Source of the DNA: an uncultured Sphingopyxis sp.
Lineage (GTDB): Bacteria; Pseudomonadota; Alphaproteobacteria; Sphingomonadales; Sphingomonadaceae
Reading direction: 5' to 3'
NCBI GenBank assembly: GCA_937873425.1
Contig: CALMYE010000165.1
Location: forward strand, 1 to 41,425
DNA: 41,425 nucleotides
The translations under genes and the position numbers were made by a program. The notes beneath the pieces are model-generated. The model saw only the letters and a list, made by a program, of their open reading frames with translations. It did no database searches and was not told the DNA's origin. Shown here in pieces: positions 22,318-33,647 of the stretch. Every line of letters starts with the position of its first letter. Positions within the stretch are counted from its first letter, which is position 1.

Positions 22318-23801
22318 AGGCAGGCTTCCAGATAGGGCTGGTCGAAGCCGAACTGGCGCGCCTTTTCGAGCGTGTAGGGGCGCAGGCCCATCGAGCGGTA
22401 TTCGCCGACGATCTTCCCGTCCTTGTCCTCGTCCATATATTCGAACTTGAACAATTCTTGGGTGACGATGACGTCGCCTTCCATGCCGATCACCTCGGTG
22501 ACGTTGGTGACGCGGCGCGAACCGTCGCGCAGGCGCTTGATCTGGACGATCAGGTCGACCGAATCGGCGATCTGCTTGGAGATCGCCTCCTTCGGAATCT
22601 TGATGTCGCCCATCAGCACCATATTCTCCATACGGCCGAGGCATTCGCGCGGGCTGTTCGAGTGCAGCGTGCACATCGACCCGTCGTGACCGGTGTTCAT
22701 CGCGGCGAGCAGGTCGAAACATTCGGCGCCGCGAACCTCGCCCATGATGATGCGGTCGGGACGCATGCGCAGCGCGTTCTTGACGAGGTCGCCCATATGG
22801 ATCGCGCCATTGCCTTCGAGGTTCGCGGGGCGCGTTTCGAGCGGCAGCCAGTGCGGCTGTTGCAGGCGGAGTTCGGCGGCGTCCTCGATGGTCAGCACGC
22901 GCTCGCCGGGATCGATCATCTTCGACAGGGCGTTGAGCATCGTCGTCTTGCCCGAGCCGGTGCCGCCCGAAATGACGATGTTGAACCGGCTGGCGCCCGC
23001 GATCTTGAGCGCGGTGCACATCTTCTGGCTCATCGCGCCCCACTGACAGAGCATGTCGAGCGTGATCGGCTTGGCCGAGAATTTACGAATCGAGATGGCG
23101 GTGCCGCGAAGCGAGAGCGGCGGCACGATCACGTTGACGCGGCTGCCGTCCTTCAGGCGGGCGTCGGCGAGCGGCGTGGTCTGGTCGACGCGGCGGCCGA
23201 CCTGGTTGCAGATGCGCTGCGCGATCTGGAAGAGATGCTGCTCGTCGCGGAACTGGATCGGCGCGATGACGAGCTGGCCCTTGCGCTCGACATAGGTCTG
23301 ATAGGGGCCGTTGACCATGATATCGCTGATGTCGGGGTCGGCGAGCAGCTCCTCGAGCGGGCCGAAGCCGAGCAGTTCGTCGACCAGCACCTTTTCGAGC
23401 GCGAACTGCTCGCGGCGGTTGAGCGTGATGCGCAGTTCGGCGAGCACCTCGAGGATGATCGGGCGGAACTCCTCGGTCAACTCGTCCTTGCTCAGCGTCG
23501 CCGCCGCCTCGGGATCGACGCGTTCGAGCAGGCGGGGCAGCACCTGTTCCTTGATCTTGTGGACGCTGGCCTCGAACCCCTGCGCCTTTTCGGGCTCCAT
23601 ATTCTCGGCCGACGAGCGCTGGTTGAGCCGCTCCATCGCCTCCATTTCGGGGGCGGCCGGGGCAGGTTCGGGGGCGGGTGCGGTGTCGAGCGCGGGAAAC
23701 TGGCTGCCGCCGGCGGGTGCGCCGGGACCGCCCTGCATCGGCTTCGCCACGCCGAAGGCGGGGCGGCCTGCTGTTCCGGGACGGCGTCCGAATGCGCTCA
23801 T
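22314..23801 (-). CDS. cpaF: CpaF-family type II/IV secretion ATPase (TadA-like)
   Basis: A hexameric ATPase of the Flp/Tad pilus assembly family, 495 residues. It has a Pro/Gly/Ala-rich N-terminus (about 1-60), then the N-terminal domain with LLGFGPLEELLADPDISDIMVNG, the Walker A ISGGTGSGKTTMLNAL, the Asp box VLTIEDAAELRL, a Walker B region RMRPDRIIMGEVRG, and the His box CTLHSNSPRECLGRME. A CAGGACAAG ribosome site precedes two adjacent ATGs; the second, at 23799-23801, has the better spacing. Other tad genes are absent on both sides, so it stands alone here. By family it would energise pilus extension at the inner membrane. Confidence 0.91.
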   Translation of the reverse strand: MSAFGRRPGTAGRPAFGVAKPMQGGPGAPAGGSQFPALDTAPAPEPAPAAPEMEAMERLNQRSSAENMEPEKAQGFEASVHKIKEQVLPRLLERVDPEAAATLSKDELTEEFRPIILEVLAELRITLNRREQFALEKVLVDELLGFGPLEELLADPDISDIMVNGPYQTYVERKGQLVIAPIQFRDEQHLFQIAQRICNQVGRRVDQTTPLADARLKDGSRVNVIVPPLSLRGTAISIRKFSAKPITLDMLCQWGAMSQKMCTALKIAGASRFNIVISGGTGSGKTTMLNALSKMIDPGERVLTIEDAAELRLQQPHWLPLETRPANLEGNGAIHMGDLVKNALRMRPDRIIMGEVRGAECFDLLAAMNTGHDGSMCTLHSNSPRECLGRMENMVLMGDIKIPKEAISKQIADSVDLIVQIKRLRDGSRRVTNVTEVIGMEGDVIVTQELFKFEYMDEDKDGKIVGEYRSMGLRPYTLEKARQFGFDQPYLEACL

Positions 23802-23971
23802 CATCTTGTCCTGCTTGCGAATCATCGGCATCGGGAGTGCCGCAGCCAAGGCTGGCGAACCCCCAATCGACAGGGTGAATAGACCGGAAACTTTGACATT
23901 GTCCTAATGCGCCGGAATGCGGAGGGAGAATGCCATCCGCCGGAACAGGGGGGGCGCGCGGAGGAGAAAAT

Positions 23972-24189
23972 ATTCGCGCAGAGGCGCAGAGATCGCAGAG
24001 AAGAAGGAAAAGATTCACGCGGAGACGCGGAGACGCGGAGTTGCTGCGACGGCTCATGACCGATCATTCCGTCCGGCCAGCGACATCCGTTGTTTAGCGA
24101 TTGGCGGCTTCGCCGCCTTTCCTTCTCTCCGCGCCTCCGCGTCTCCGCGTGAACCCAATCCTCTGCGATCTCTGCGCCTCTGCGCGAAT
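23972..24189. repeat. Long nested inverted repeat in the cpaF-atpC spacer
   Basis: The 465-base gap between cpaF and atpC contains no credible gene. Outer arms 23972-24000 and 24161-24189 are exact 29-base reverse complements; inner arms 24014-24040 and 24127-24153 match at 26 of 27. The arms are built of short purine-rich units such as GCAGAGGCGCAGAGATCGC and GCGGAGACGCGGAG. Together this is a 218-base imperfect palindrome, apparently two copies of one composite repeat in opposite orientation. The remaining bases, 23802-23971 and 24190-24215, show nothing else I can name beyond possible promoter sequence for cpaF. Confidence 0.85.
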
Positions 24190-24215
24190 CCTTATTCTTC
24201 GCTTTTTGGAGCAAG

Positions 24216-24241
24216 AAAAAAGAGGGCCGCAGCCCCCTTTT
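24216..24241 (-). terminator. Intrinsic terminator of the atp operon
   Basis: Read on the minus strand, AAAAGGGGGC-TGCG-GCCCTCTTTTTT forms a GC stem with an AT extension followed by a T-run, about 25 bases beyond the atpC stop. It is the expected end of the atpHAGDC transcript. Confidence 0.75.
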
Positions 24242-24266
24242 GGTCCTCGCGGATGGGCCGGGGCGC

Positions 24267-24524
24267 TCAGCCGGCGATATGCTCGGCCAGCACGGTCAGG
24301 CCGGCCTCGTTCACTTCGGCGAAGCCGCCTTCGACCTCGATCGTCTCGGGCTCCGCGCCCTGTGCGGCATAGAGGGTCAGCGGGCCGTTGCGCAGCGTCG
24401 CCATGAAGGGGGCGTGGCCTTCGAGCACCGAGAAATCGCCCTCGCTGCCCGGCACGGTGACCATATAGACGTCGCTCGACCTCTCGAGGCGGGCGGGGGT
24501 GACGAGTTCGAACTTCAGGGCCAT
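24267..24524 (-). CDS. atpC: ATP synthase F1 subunit epsilon
   Basis: The epsilon subunit of the F1 rotor stalk, 85 residues. It has the family N-terminal beta-sandwich: [36 protein letters not shown] and [15 protein letters not shown]. The C-terminal two-helix domain found in E. coli (about 139 residues) is absent, a short form known from several alphaproteobacteria; the short form would lack the inhibitory extended conformation. The ORF upstream of the ATG is shaped by a repeat and is not coding. GGAG lies eight bases before the ATG. Last gene of atpHAGDC. Confidence 0.93.
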   Translation of the reverse strand: MALKFELVTPARLERSSDVYMVTVPGSEGDFSVLEGHAPFMATLRNGPLTLYAAQGAEPETIEVEGGFAEVNEAGLTVLAEHIAG

Positions 24525-24536
24525 TCTATAATCTCC

Positions 24537-24641
24537 CCCCTCCCGCTTGCGGGAGGGGTCGGGGGAGGGGATGTTTCGTTTCGGCGGAGCGGCCCGTCCC
24601 CTGACAGGCCCTCCCCTAACCCCTCCCGCAAGCGGGAGGGG
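24537..24641. repeat. Inverted repeat between atpD and atpC
   Basis: Arms 24537-24569 and 24609-24641 match as reverse complements at 31 of 33 positions, and each contains the palindrome CCCCTCCCGCTTGCGGGAGG. The spacer is 39 bases. The element fills nearly the whole gap between atpD and atpC and lies inside the transcribed operon, so it would form a strong mRNA hairpin. It is of the dispersed sphingomonad REP-like style. Confidence 0.83.
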
Positions 24642-24648
24642 AACTGGA

Positions 24649-26205
<1,557 letters not shown>

Positions 26206-27081
26206 TTACAGCGCTTCGGCGCCAGCGATGATTTCGATGAGTTCGGTGGTGATCGCCGCCTGACGCGTGCGGTTGTAGACGATGGTCAGCTTGTTGATCA
26301 GGTCGCCTGCGTTGCGCGTCGCATTGTCCATCGCGGTCATCGACGCGCCCTGTTCGGACGCGGCGTTCTCAAGGAGGCCCTTGAAGATCTGGATGGTGAC
26401 GTTGCGCGGCAGGAGGTCGGCGAGGATCGCTTCCTCGTCGGGCTCATACTCGACCGCGGCGCCGCTCGATGCCGGGGCATCGGCCGGGGCGGGGACCGGG
26501 ATCAGCTGCTGGCCGGTCGCTTCCTGCACCAGCGCCGAGCGGAATTTCGAATAGAAGAGATGCGCGACGTCGAAGGCGCCGGCCTCGTAAAGCTCCATCA
26601 GCTTCGCCGAGATTTCGCTTGCCTGCTCGAAGCCGATGTCGCGGATGCCGGTGGTCTCGTAATTCTCGATCGCCTGCCTGGGGAAGAGGCGGTTGATCAC
26701 CGGGCGGCCCTTGCGGCCGACGAGGTAGAAGAGGACCGTCTTGCCCTCCGCCTGAAGCTCCAGCGCCTTGTCGCGCGCGGCCTTGACGATGTTCGAGTTG
26801 AACGCGCCTGCAAGGCCGCGGTCGCTGTTCAGCACGACGAGCAGATGGGTGTCGCCCTTGCCGTTGCCGGCGAGCAGCTTCGGCGCCGAATCCGACGCGC
26901 CGACCTTCGACGCCAGGCTGGCGACGACGCCTTCGAGCCGCTCGGCATAGGGACGCGCGGCTTCGGCCGCGGCCTGCGCCTTGCGCAGCTTGGCGGCGGC
27001 GACCATCTTCTTGGCCTTGGTGATCTTCTGGGTCGATTTGACCGAGACGATCCGCCCTTTGAGTTCCTTCAGACTGGCCAT
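26206..27081 (-). CDS. atpG: ATP synthase F1 subunit gamma
   Basis: The central rotor shaft of F1, 291 residues. The N-terminal coiled helix [20 protein letters not shown] and [15 protein letters not shown], the conserved [22 protein letters not shown] block and the C-terminal helix [25 protein letters not shown] (here spanning many motif residues) are all present. It lies between atpA and atpD in the operon with 94 bases upstream to atpA filled by a repeat element. Confidence 0.96.
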   Translation of the reverse strand: MASLKELKGRIVSVKSTQKITKAKKMVAAAKLRKAQAAAEAARPYAERLEGVVASLASKVGASDSAPKLLAGNGKGDTHLLVVLNSDRGLAGAFNSNIVKAARDKALELQAEGKTVLFYLVGRKGRPVINRLFPRQAIENYETTGIRDIGFEQASEISAKLMELYEAGAFDVAHLFYSKFRSALVQEATGQQLIPVPAPADAPASSGAAVEYEPDEEAILADLLPRNVTIQIFKGLLENAASEQGASMTAMDNATRNAGDLINKLTIVYNRTRQAAITTELIEIIAGAEAL

Positions 27082-27105
27082 AGGTCCCGTCTTTTACCTT
27101 TGTTT

Positions 27106-27165
27106 CGTCACCCCGGCGAAGGCCGGGGTCTCACCGTCGAGATCCCGGCCTTCGCCGGGATGACG
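27106..27165. repeat. REP-like inverted repeat between atpA and atpG
   Basis: Arms 27106-27132 and 27139-27165 are reverse complements at 25 of 27 positions with a six-base loop. Each arm holds the palindrome CCCCGGCGAAGGCCGGGG or a close copy. The family is common in sphingomonad intergenic DNA. It is transcribed as part of the atp operon and may stabilise the 3' part of the upstream mRNA or lower the amount of downstream transcript. Confidence 0.84.
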
Positions 27166-27175
27166 AGGTGGGTGG

Positions 27176-28708
<1,533 letters not shown>

Positions 28709-28744
28709 TCAGCCTTTCATCGGGGCATTTGGGCGTACGGGCTT

Positions 28745-29311
28745 TCAGCCCTTCATCGCCTGCGCGAAACTGTTGAGACGGGTACGGATGCTGCCGTCGA
28801 TCAGCTGGCTGCCCAGCTGGACGACGAGGCCGCCGAGGATGGCGGGGTCGACACCGGCCGCGATCTGGACGTCGCGGCCGACACGGGTCTTCAAATTGGC
28901 GGCGAGCGTCTTCAGCTGCTCGGCCGTCAGCGGGTGCGCGCTGGTGACCTTGGCGGTCACTTCGCCGCGGTGCGCCGCGACGATCGCGTCGAAGGCGTCG
29001 ATCATCCCGGGCAAATCGGCGAGGCGGCGATTCTCGGCGAGGACGCCCAGGAACTTGCCGGTCAGCGAATCGAGCTTCAGCGCCCCCGCGACGGCTTCGA
29101 TCGCTTTCGCGGCGTCGGCGCGGGCGACGACCGGGCTCGACACCAGCGCGGCGAGGTCGGCCGATTCGGCGAGGCCCGCCTTCAGCGTGGCGAGGCTCTT
29201 CTGGACGCTGTCGATGGCGTTCGATTCGCGGGCCAGATCGAACAAAGCGACCGCATAGCGGCCCGCGAGGCCCGCCGTGATGTTGCCCTGAATGCCGCCG
29301 GAATTCTCCAC
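28745..29311 (-). CDS. atpH: ATP synthase F1 subunit delta
   Basis: The delta subunit that ties F1 to the peripheral stalk, 188 residues. It begins (GTG) ENSGGIQGNITAGLAGRYAVALFDLA and contains ENRRLADLPGMIDAFDAIVAAHRGEVTAKV and the C-terminal DPAILGGLVVQLGSQLIDGSIRTRL. The GTG at 29309-29311 is preceded by AAGGA; the longer frame to 29410 has no such site and reads as non-coding. First gene of atpHAGDC; F0 genes are elsewhere. The operon promoter must lie in 29312-29581, which it shares with the divergent dienelactone hydrolase gene. Confidence 0.94.
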   Translation of the reverse strand: MENSGGIQGNITAGLAGRYAVALFDLARESNAIDSVQKSLATLKAGLAESADLAALVSSPVVARADAAKAIEAVAGALKLDSLTGKFLGVLAENRRLADLPGMIDAFDAIVAAHRGEVTAKVTSAHPLTAEQLKTLAANLKTRVGRDVQIAAGVDPAILGGLVVQLGSQLIDGSIRTRLNSFAQAMKG

Positions 29312-29465
29312 GCGCGAAAGTCCTTCTCTACGATCCCGAGGGGGATGGCTGCGCGGATTTTCCGGGCGTCCAAGGACACCCCCGCTGCAAAGTCGCGGCG
29401 CGCGTAGCAACGATTTTGCTGCAATGCAAGGCGGGGGTGGAGGCTCATTCCATGCCCCCTCACAA

Positions 29466-29558
29466 CCCGTTCGCCCTGAGCTTGTCGAAGGGCCGTCCTT
29501 CCTTCAAGGTTGGAAAGAAGAAAGACAGTGCTTCGACAACCCCGGATCGAATCCGGGG
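29466..29558. repeat. Composite dispersed repeat upstream of the dienelactone hydrolase gene
   Basis: CCGTTCGCCCTGAGCTTGTC followed by GAAGGG (29467-29492) is a widespread proteobacterial interspersed repeat. An inverted partial copy GTGCTTCGACAA lies at 29528-29539, and a perfect hairpin CCCCGGAT-CGA-ATCCGGGG follows at 29540-29558. The group sits in the shared atpH/hydrolase promoter gap, between the hydrolase start and the atp operon. Confidence 0.6.
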
Positions 29559-29581
29559 ACGAACGGATGAAGGGAAGGTTC

Positions 29582-30259
29582 ATGGGCGAGATGATCCGGA
29601 TGACGATGGACGATGGCGCCGAGATCGCCGTCTATCATGCGCAGCCCGAAGGGGATCGGCGCGGCGGGCTGGTTCTCATTCAGGAGATCTTCGGGGTCAC
29701 CGACCATATCCGCGAGCTTTGCGACGAATATGCCGCCGACGGCTATGAAGTGCTGGCGCCCGCGCTGTTCGACCGCGAGCATCCGGGGTTCGAGAGCGAC
29801 TATTCGGGGCCGCAGTTCGAGCGCGCGGTGCAGCTGGCGCGCGAGCTTCACCCGTTCGACCAGAGCCTGAAGGACGCGCAGACCTGCATCGACGCCTTGA
29901 AAGGCAAGGGTCCGGTGTTCATCACCGGCTATTGCTATGGCGGCTCGGTCGCGTGGCGGATGGCGCAGATCAGCCCCGACCTCGCGGCGGCGTCTTCCTA
30001 TTACGGCAGCCTCGTCCCCACCCAGTTCGCCGACGAGGCGCCGGCTTGCGCGACCATCGCCCATTTCGGTCGCTTCGACGCCGGCATCCCGATGGAGGGC
30101 GTCGAGGCGCTGATCGCGAAGGATCATCCAACCGCGCAGATTTTCGTCTATGAGGCGGGGCACGGCTTCAACAGCGACCGCCGCAAGGATTATCACGAAC
30201 CGAGCGAAACCCTCGCACGCGAACGCACGCTGATGCTGTTCAAGGCGTGCGGGGGATAG
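29582..30259 (+). CDS. Dienelactone hydrolase family protein
   Basis: An alpha/beta hydrolase of 225 residues. The catalytic triad Cys118 (GYCYGG), Asp166 (FGRFDAGIP) and His194 (EAGHGFN) matches dienelactone hydrolases, including the Glu35 of QEIFGVTDHI that activates the cysteine. Family members hydrolyse lactones such as dienelactone in chloroaromatic breakdown but many have other substrates. The ATG at 29582 has GAAGGGAAGG before it; earlier in-frame ATGs are less well placed. It starts a three-gene plus-strand group with a membrane protein and a second hydrolase. Confidence 0.88.
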   Translation: MGEMIRMTMDDGAEIAVYHAQPEGDRRGGLVLIQEIFGVTDHIRELCDEYAADGYEVLAPALFDREHPGFESDYSGPQFERAVQLARELHPFDQSLKDAQTCIDALKGKGPVFITGYCYGGSVAWRMAQISPDLAAASSYYGSLVPTQFADEAPACATIAHFGRFDAGIPMEGVEALIAKDHPTAQIFVYEAGHGFNSDRRKDYHEPSETLARERTLMLFKACGG

Positions 30260-30281
30260 TTCGCGCGAACGGGGAGGAGAC

Positions 30282-30755
30282 ATGCACCTGACGGTGGTTC
30301 TGCTGACGATGCTGGTCCTGCCGCTGGCGTCGATCCTGATCGAGCGGCGGATGCACGGCAGCGCGGAGCTGTGGGAGCTTGTCTGCAAATGGTTCCTCTT
30401 CTGGGGCGCGGGCGTGCGGCTGTTCTTGGCCGGGGTGCGCCAGATCGCGCGGCCCGACCTGACCGCGACCGGCATGTTCGGCGTGACCGACGAGCGGGCC
30501 TTCCTGTTCGTGCAGGAACTGGGCTTCTGGAACCTGACCATCGGCCTCCTCTGCATGGTGACGCTCAAGCGGCCCGACTGGCGCGCGCCGATGGGAATCG
30601 CGGCGATGCTCTTCTATGCTCTGGCGGGCACCAAGCATGCGCTGAGCGCCGGGCGCGGCTTCTCCGCCGATGTCGCGATGATATCTGACCTCGCGATGGC
30701 CGCGCTGCTGCTGGCCTGCCTGATCGCCACCTTCGGCCGGTGGGCGCGCGCCTGA
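30282..30755 (+). CDS. Integral membrane protein of unknown function
   Basis: A 157-residue protein with about four hydrophobic helices (about 2-20, 36-52, 78-98 and 103-152 in two parts). Conserved-looking positions include WFLFWGAGVRLFLAGVRQ, FLFVQELGFWNLTIGLL and FYALAGTKH. The arrangement resembles small DUF6790-type membrane proteins, but I cannot confirm that family. GGGGAGGAGA is a strong ribosome site. The gene sits 22 bases after the dienelactone hydrolase and six bases before the alpha/beta hydrolase. Confidence 0.8.
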   Translation: MHLTVVLLTMLVLPLASILIERRMHGSAELWELVCKWFLFWGAGVRLFLAGVRQIARPDLTATGMFGVTDERAFLFVQELGFWNLTIGLLCMVTLKRPDWRAPMGIAAMLFYALAGTKHALSAGRGFSADVAMISDLAMAALLLACLIATFGRWARA

Positions 30756-30760
30756 ATCCG

Positions 30761-31549
30761 ATGCGGCTCGCGATCAACCTGCTGCTCTGGCTTCTCGTTC
30801 TTGCGCTCATGGTGGGCGCGCTGCTCTACACGCAGCAGCGGCGTATCCTCTTTCCCGCGCCGGACGATTATCCTCAGGCCGCGCCCGCGGGCTTCCGGCT
30901 CGTCCACACGCAGACCGGCGATGGGCTGCGCCTGTCGGCCTTTTACCGGCCTGCCGAAGCGGGGAAGAAGACGATCCTCTTCTTTCACGGGAATGGCGAC
31001 AATCTGCTGGGCGCGATCGAGGCGACGCGCGGGCCGGCGGCGGCGGGGCACGGGCTGCTGCTCGCCGAATATCGCGGCTATGCCGGCAATGTGGGGGCGC
31101 CGTCCGAGGAAGGTCTTTATCGCGATGGCGATGCGGCGATGCGCTGGCTGGCGGGGGAGGGCGTGGCGCCGAAGGACATCGTGATCGTCGGCAATTCGAT
31201 CGGCTCTGGCCCCGCGACCGAAATGGCGGTGCGGCACCGGGTCGCTGCGCTGATCCTTGTCTCCGGCATGTCGGACCTGCCGTCGGTGGTGCGGGGCCAG
31301 CTGCCGTTCATCCCGCGACTGCTGGTGCGCGACCGCTTCGACAATGCCGCGAAGCTGCCGCGCGTCGCGCCGCCGGTCTTTCTGATGCACGGCGATGCCG
31401 ACACGCTGGTGAGGCCCGATAACCTCGACCGGCTGCACACGGCGCGGCCCGATGCGATGGTCGAGCGGGTCGCGGGCGCGGGGCATGAGCTAGCCTATAC
31501 GGCGCCCGCGCAGGCGATCCTGACCCGGTGGGTCGATTCGCTGCCTTAG
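30761..31549 (+). CDS. Membrane-anchored alpha/beta hydrolase
   Basis: A 262-residue hydrolase with one N-terminal transmembrane helix (about 4-24) and the fold extending after it. The nucleophile elbow is GNSIGSG with Ser146; Asp212 (HGDADTLV) and His242 (GAGHELAY) complete the triad; FFHGNGDN is the oxyanion strand region. It resembles the ABHD13/Bem46 group. The stop TAG overlaps the stop of the convergent protease gene (TTAG at 31546-31549). Substrate unknown. Confidence 0.86.
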   Translation: MRLAINLLLWLLVLALMVGALLYTQQRRILFPAPDDYPQAAPAGFRLVHTQTGDGLRLSAFYRPAEAGKKTILFFHGNGDNLLGAIEATRGPAAAGHGLLLAEYRGYAGNVGAPSEEGLYRDGDAAMRWLAGEGVAPKDIVIVGNSIGSGPATEMAVRHRVAALILVSGMSDLPSVVRGQLPFIPRLLVRDRFDNAAKLPRVAPPVFLMHGDADTLVRPDNLDRLHTARPDAMVERVAGAGHELAYTAPAQAILTRWVDSLP

Positions 31550-33075
31550 GGAATCGCGGCGCCCCCGGCGACCTTCCGGCATTCATAGACCAGCCGCTCG
31601 TTGGGGGATGCGGGGAGCGCCGAGCGGATCGCGTCCTGCTGCGCGGCGAGCGCCGCCGCCTGCTCGGTGTCGGCGGTGCAGCCCTTGACCTCGACCCCGG
31701 CGCGGATCTGCCGCGCCTTCGCCATCGCCTCGGCGTCGAGCAGATAGCGGTCGACGCGATATTCCTCCCCTGCCTCGTCGATCGACGCGATCGTCACCGT
31801 CGCCTCCTCGTTCGGTACCAGGATGCGCTGCCAGCGCCCGTCGGCCCCCTTCGCATATTGGGTGCGGGCGTTGATGCAGCCGTCGCCGACGATGTCGATG
31901 GGGACGTCGGGGGTTTCGGACACGGTGATGCGGCTGCGGTCGGGGCGGATGGTGCAGAGCAGGCGGCCCTGCGCGAGTCCCCGCGGCAACGTCGCGGCGT
32001 CGTCGGCCTCGTCGGCGGGCAGGTCGGGCAGCGCCGAGGGGCGGGTGACGAACAGGATCGCCGCGCCCAGGATCAGCACCGCGGCCGCGCCGCCCGCGAT
32101 CTTCGCGTGGCGCATATTTTTCTGGCTGTGGAACATCAGCGCGGCGCCCGCGGCGAGCGCGCCGATCACGAACAGCACGCCGGCGAGCGCGATGCGGTTC
32201 TCGCGCGCGGCGAGCGCTTCCTGCCCGGCGCGCTGTTCGCGCAGTTCGCGGTCGAACCGCGCGGCGGCGTCGCGCGCGGCGTCGGCCTCGCTCGCGGCGC
32301 GCGTTTCGGCCTCGCGCGCCGCGCGGTCGCGCGCGTCGGCCTCCGACAAAGACAGGCAGGCGGTGCCGACGCTGGTGAATTTCTGCCCCGCGTCGGCCAG
32401 GAAGCGCGCCAGCTCGCGGTTCGAGATGGCGAAGGCGAAGGGCGAATCGCCATCGTCGGCGCGGGTCATGAAGGTGTTGATGCCGACGATCCGCCCGCAG
32501 CCGTCGACGAGCGGCCCGCCCGAATTGCCGCGCGCGATCTTCGCCGTGTGGACGAACGCCGCGACGCCGTCGATCGCCTGGGTGTTCGACAGGCTGCCCT
32601 CGCTGCGCACCGGGATGCGCGGGGTGATATAGTCGGCCGAGCTGCGCGCGGTGGCGAGGTCGACATTGCCGGGATAGCCCAGCGCGACGACGTCGGTTCC
32701 CGCCTCGAACGGCCCGGTGAAGATCGCGGCGGCGGGGACGCGCCCCTCGCCCATCTCGATCAGCGCGAGGTCGCGCTTGGTGTCGATCGCGATCAGGCGC
32801 GCGGGATAGCTTTTCTGCCCCTCCGACGGGACGACGCCCAGCGCGACATTGTTCGGGTAGCGCACCGCCGATTCGACGACATGGGCGTTGGTGACGATGC
32901 GCGTCGGCGAGATCGCGATGCCGCTGCCGTGGCCGAAGCCGACGACCTCGCCCTCGACCATCGCGACGGTGACGACGCGCACGACGCTGCGCGAGGCGGC
33001 GCTGATGTCGTCGGCGGCGCGCGCCGGAAGCGCGAGCGCGAAGAGGGCGAGGAGCAGCGCGAGAAGGCGGGTCAT
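31546..33075 (-). CDS. Membrane-tethered trypsin-like serine protease (HtrA-like domain)
   Basis: A 509-residue protein. A signal peptide (1-20, ending PARAAD) is followed by a chymotrypsin-like protease domain with the triad His65 (TNAHVV), Asp102 (RDLALIE) and Ser185 (GNSGGP). Then comes an Ala/Arg/Glu-rich helical stretch (about 245-295), two hydrophobic helices (about 297-345), and a C-terminal module with cysteines (LLCTIRP, GDGCINA, VKGCTAD, VYECRKV). No PDZ domain is visible, unlike DegP. The protein is thus probably a periplasmic protease anchored by its central helices, with the Cys module on the same or opposite side. Its role is unknown. Confidence 0.87.
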   Translation of the reverse strand: MTRLLALLLALFALALPARAADDISAASRSVVRVVTVAMVEGEVVGFGHGSGIAISPTRIVTNAHVVESAVRYPNNVALGVVPSEGQKSYPARLIAIDTKRDLALIEMGEGRVPAAAIFTGPFEAGTDVVALGYPGNVDLATARSSADYITPRIPVRSEGSLSNTQAIDGVAAFVHTAKIARGNSGGPLVDGCGRIVGINTFMTRADDGDSPFAFAISNRELARFLADAGQKFTSVGTACLSLSEADARDRAAREAETRAASEADAARDAAARFDRELREQRAGQEALAARENRIALAGVLFVIGALAAGAALMFHSQKNMRHAKIAGGAAAVLILGAAILFVTRPSALPDLPADEADDAATLPRGLAQGRLLCTIRPDRSRITVSETPDVPIDIVGDGCINARTQYAKGADGRWQRILVPNEEATVTIASIDEAGEEYRVDRYLLDAEAMAKARQIRAGVEVKGCTADTEQAAALAAQQDAIRSALPASPNERLVYECRKVAGGAAIP

Positions 33076-33176
33076 GGCGCGCGAGATTAGACGCGCGCGC
33101 TTTGAACGCAAGCATCGGGACGCGCCCGCCCGTACGCCATGGCATCGGGGCGTCCAACGCAGGAAAGGATGATCCG

Positions 33177-33647
33177 ATGACCTATGCCATAACCGGGCTC
33201 GACCCGCAGCCCTTCGCCCCGCTGTTCGCACTCGACGACGCCGGCCTCGCCGCGGCCGGCGCCCGCCGCGTCACCGCGACCGCCGACCGCGGCTTTCCCT
33301 GCCGCATCAGCCTGGAGGATGCGCGCGAGGGCGAGGCGCTGATCCTGCGCCACCATGTCAGCCACGACGTCGCGACGCCCTTTCGCAGCGCCTATGCCAT
33401 CTATGTGCGGCCCGGGGTCGCGGCGGCGCGCTTCGTCGATACGCTTCCGCCGGTGTTCGAGGGGCGCACGCTCGCGCTGCGCGCCTTCGACGTGGACGGC
33501 ATGCTGCGGACCGCGCGGCTGGCGGGGCCGAGCGAGGCCGACGCGGCGATCCGCGACCTGTTCGCCGACGCCGCGATTTCCTATATCGACGCCCACAACG
33601 CCGCGCACGGCTGCTTCGCCGCGCGGATCGAAAGGGATGCGGCATGA
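33177..33647 (+). CDS. DUF1203 family protein
   Basis: A 156-residue protein of the DUF1203 family, recognised by MTYAITGLDPQPFAPLF, GFPCRISLEDAREGE, LRHHVS, PFRSAYAIYVRPG and the C-terminal YIDAHNAAHGCFAARI. The function of the family is not known. AGGAAAGG precedes the ATG at 33177. The stop codon overlaps the ada start (ATGA), so the two are coupled. Confidence 0.88.
   Translation: MTYAITGLDPQPFAPLFALDDAGLAAAGARRVTATADRGFPCRISLEDAREGEALILRHHVSHDVATPFRSAYAIYVRPGVAAARFVDTLPPVFEGRTLALRAFDVDGMLRTARLAGPSEADAAIRDLFADAAISYIDAHNAAHGCFAARIERDAA

Noticed and set aside
23890-24215. CRISPR array
   Set aside because: The repeated units are inverted and of unequal spacing, without spacers of regular length, and no cas gene is present.
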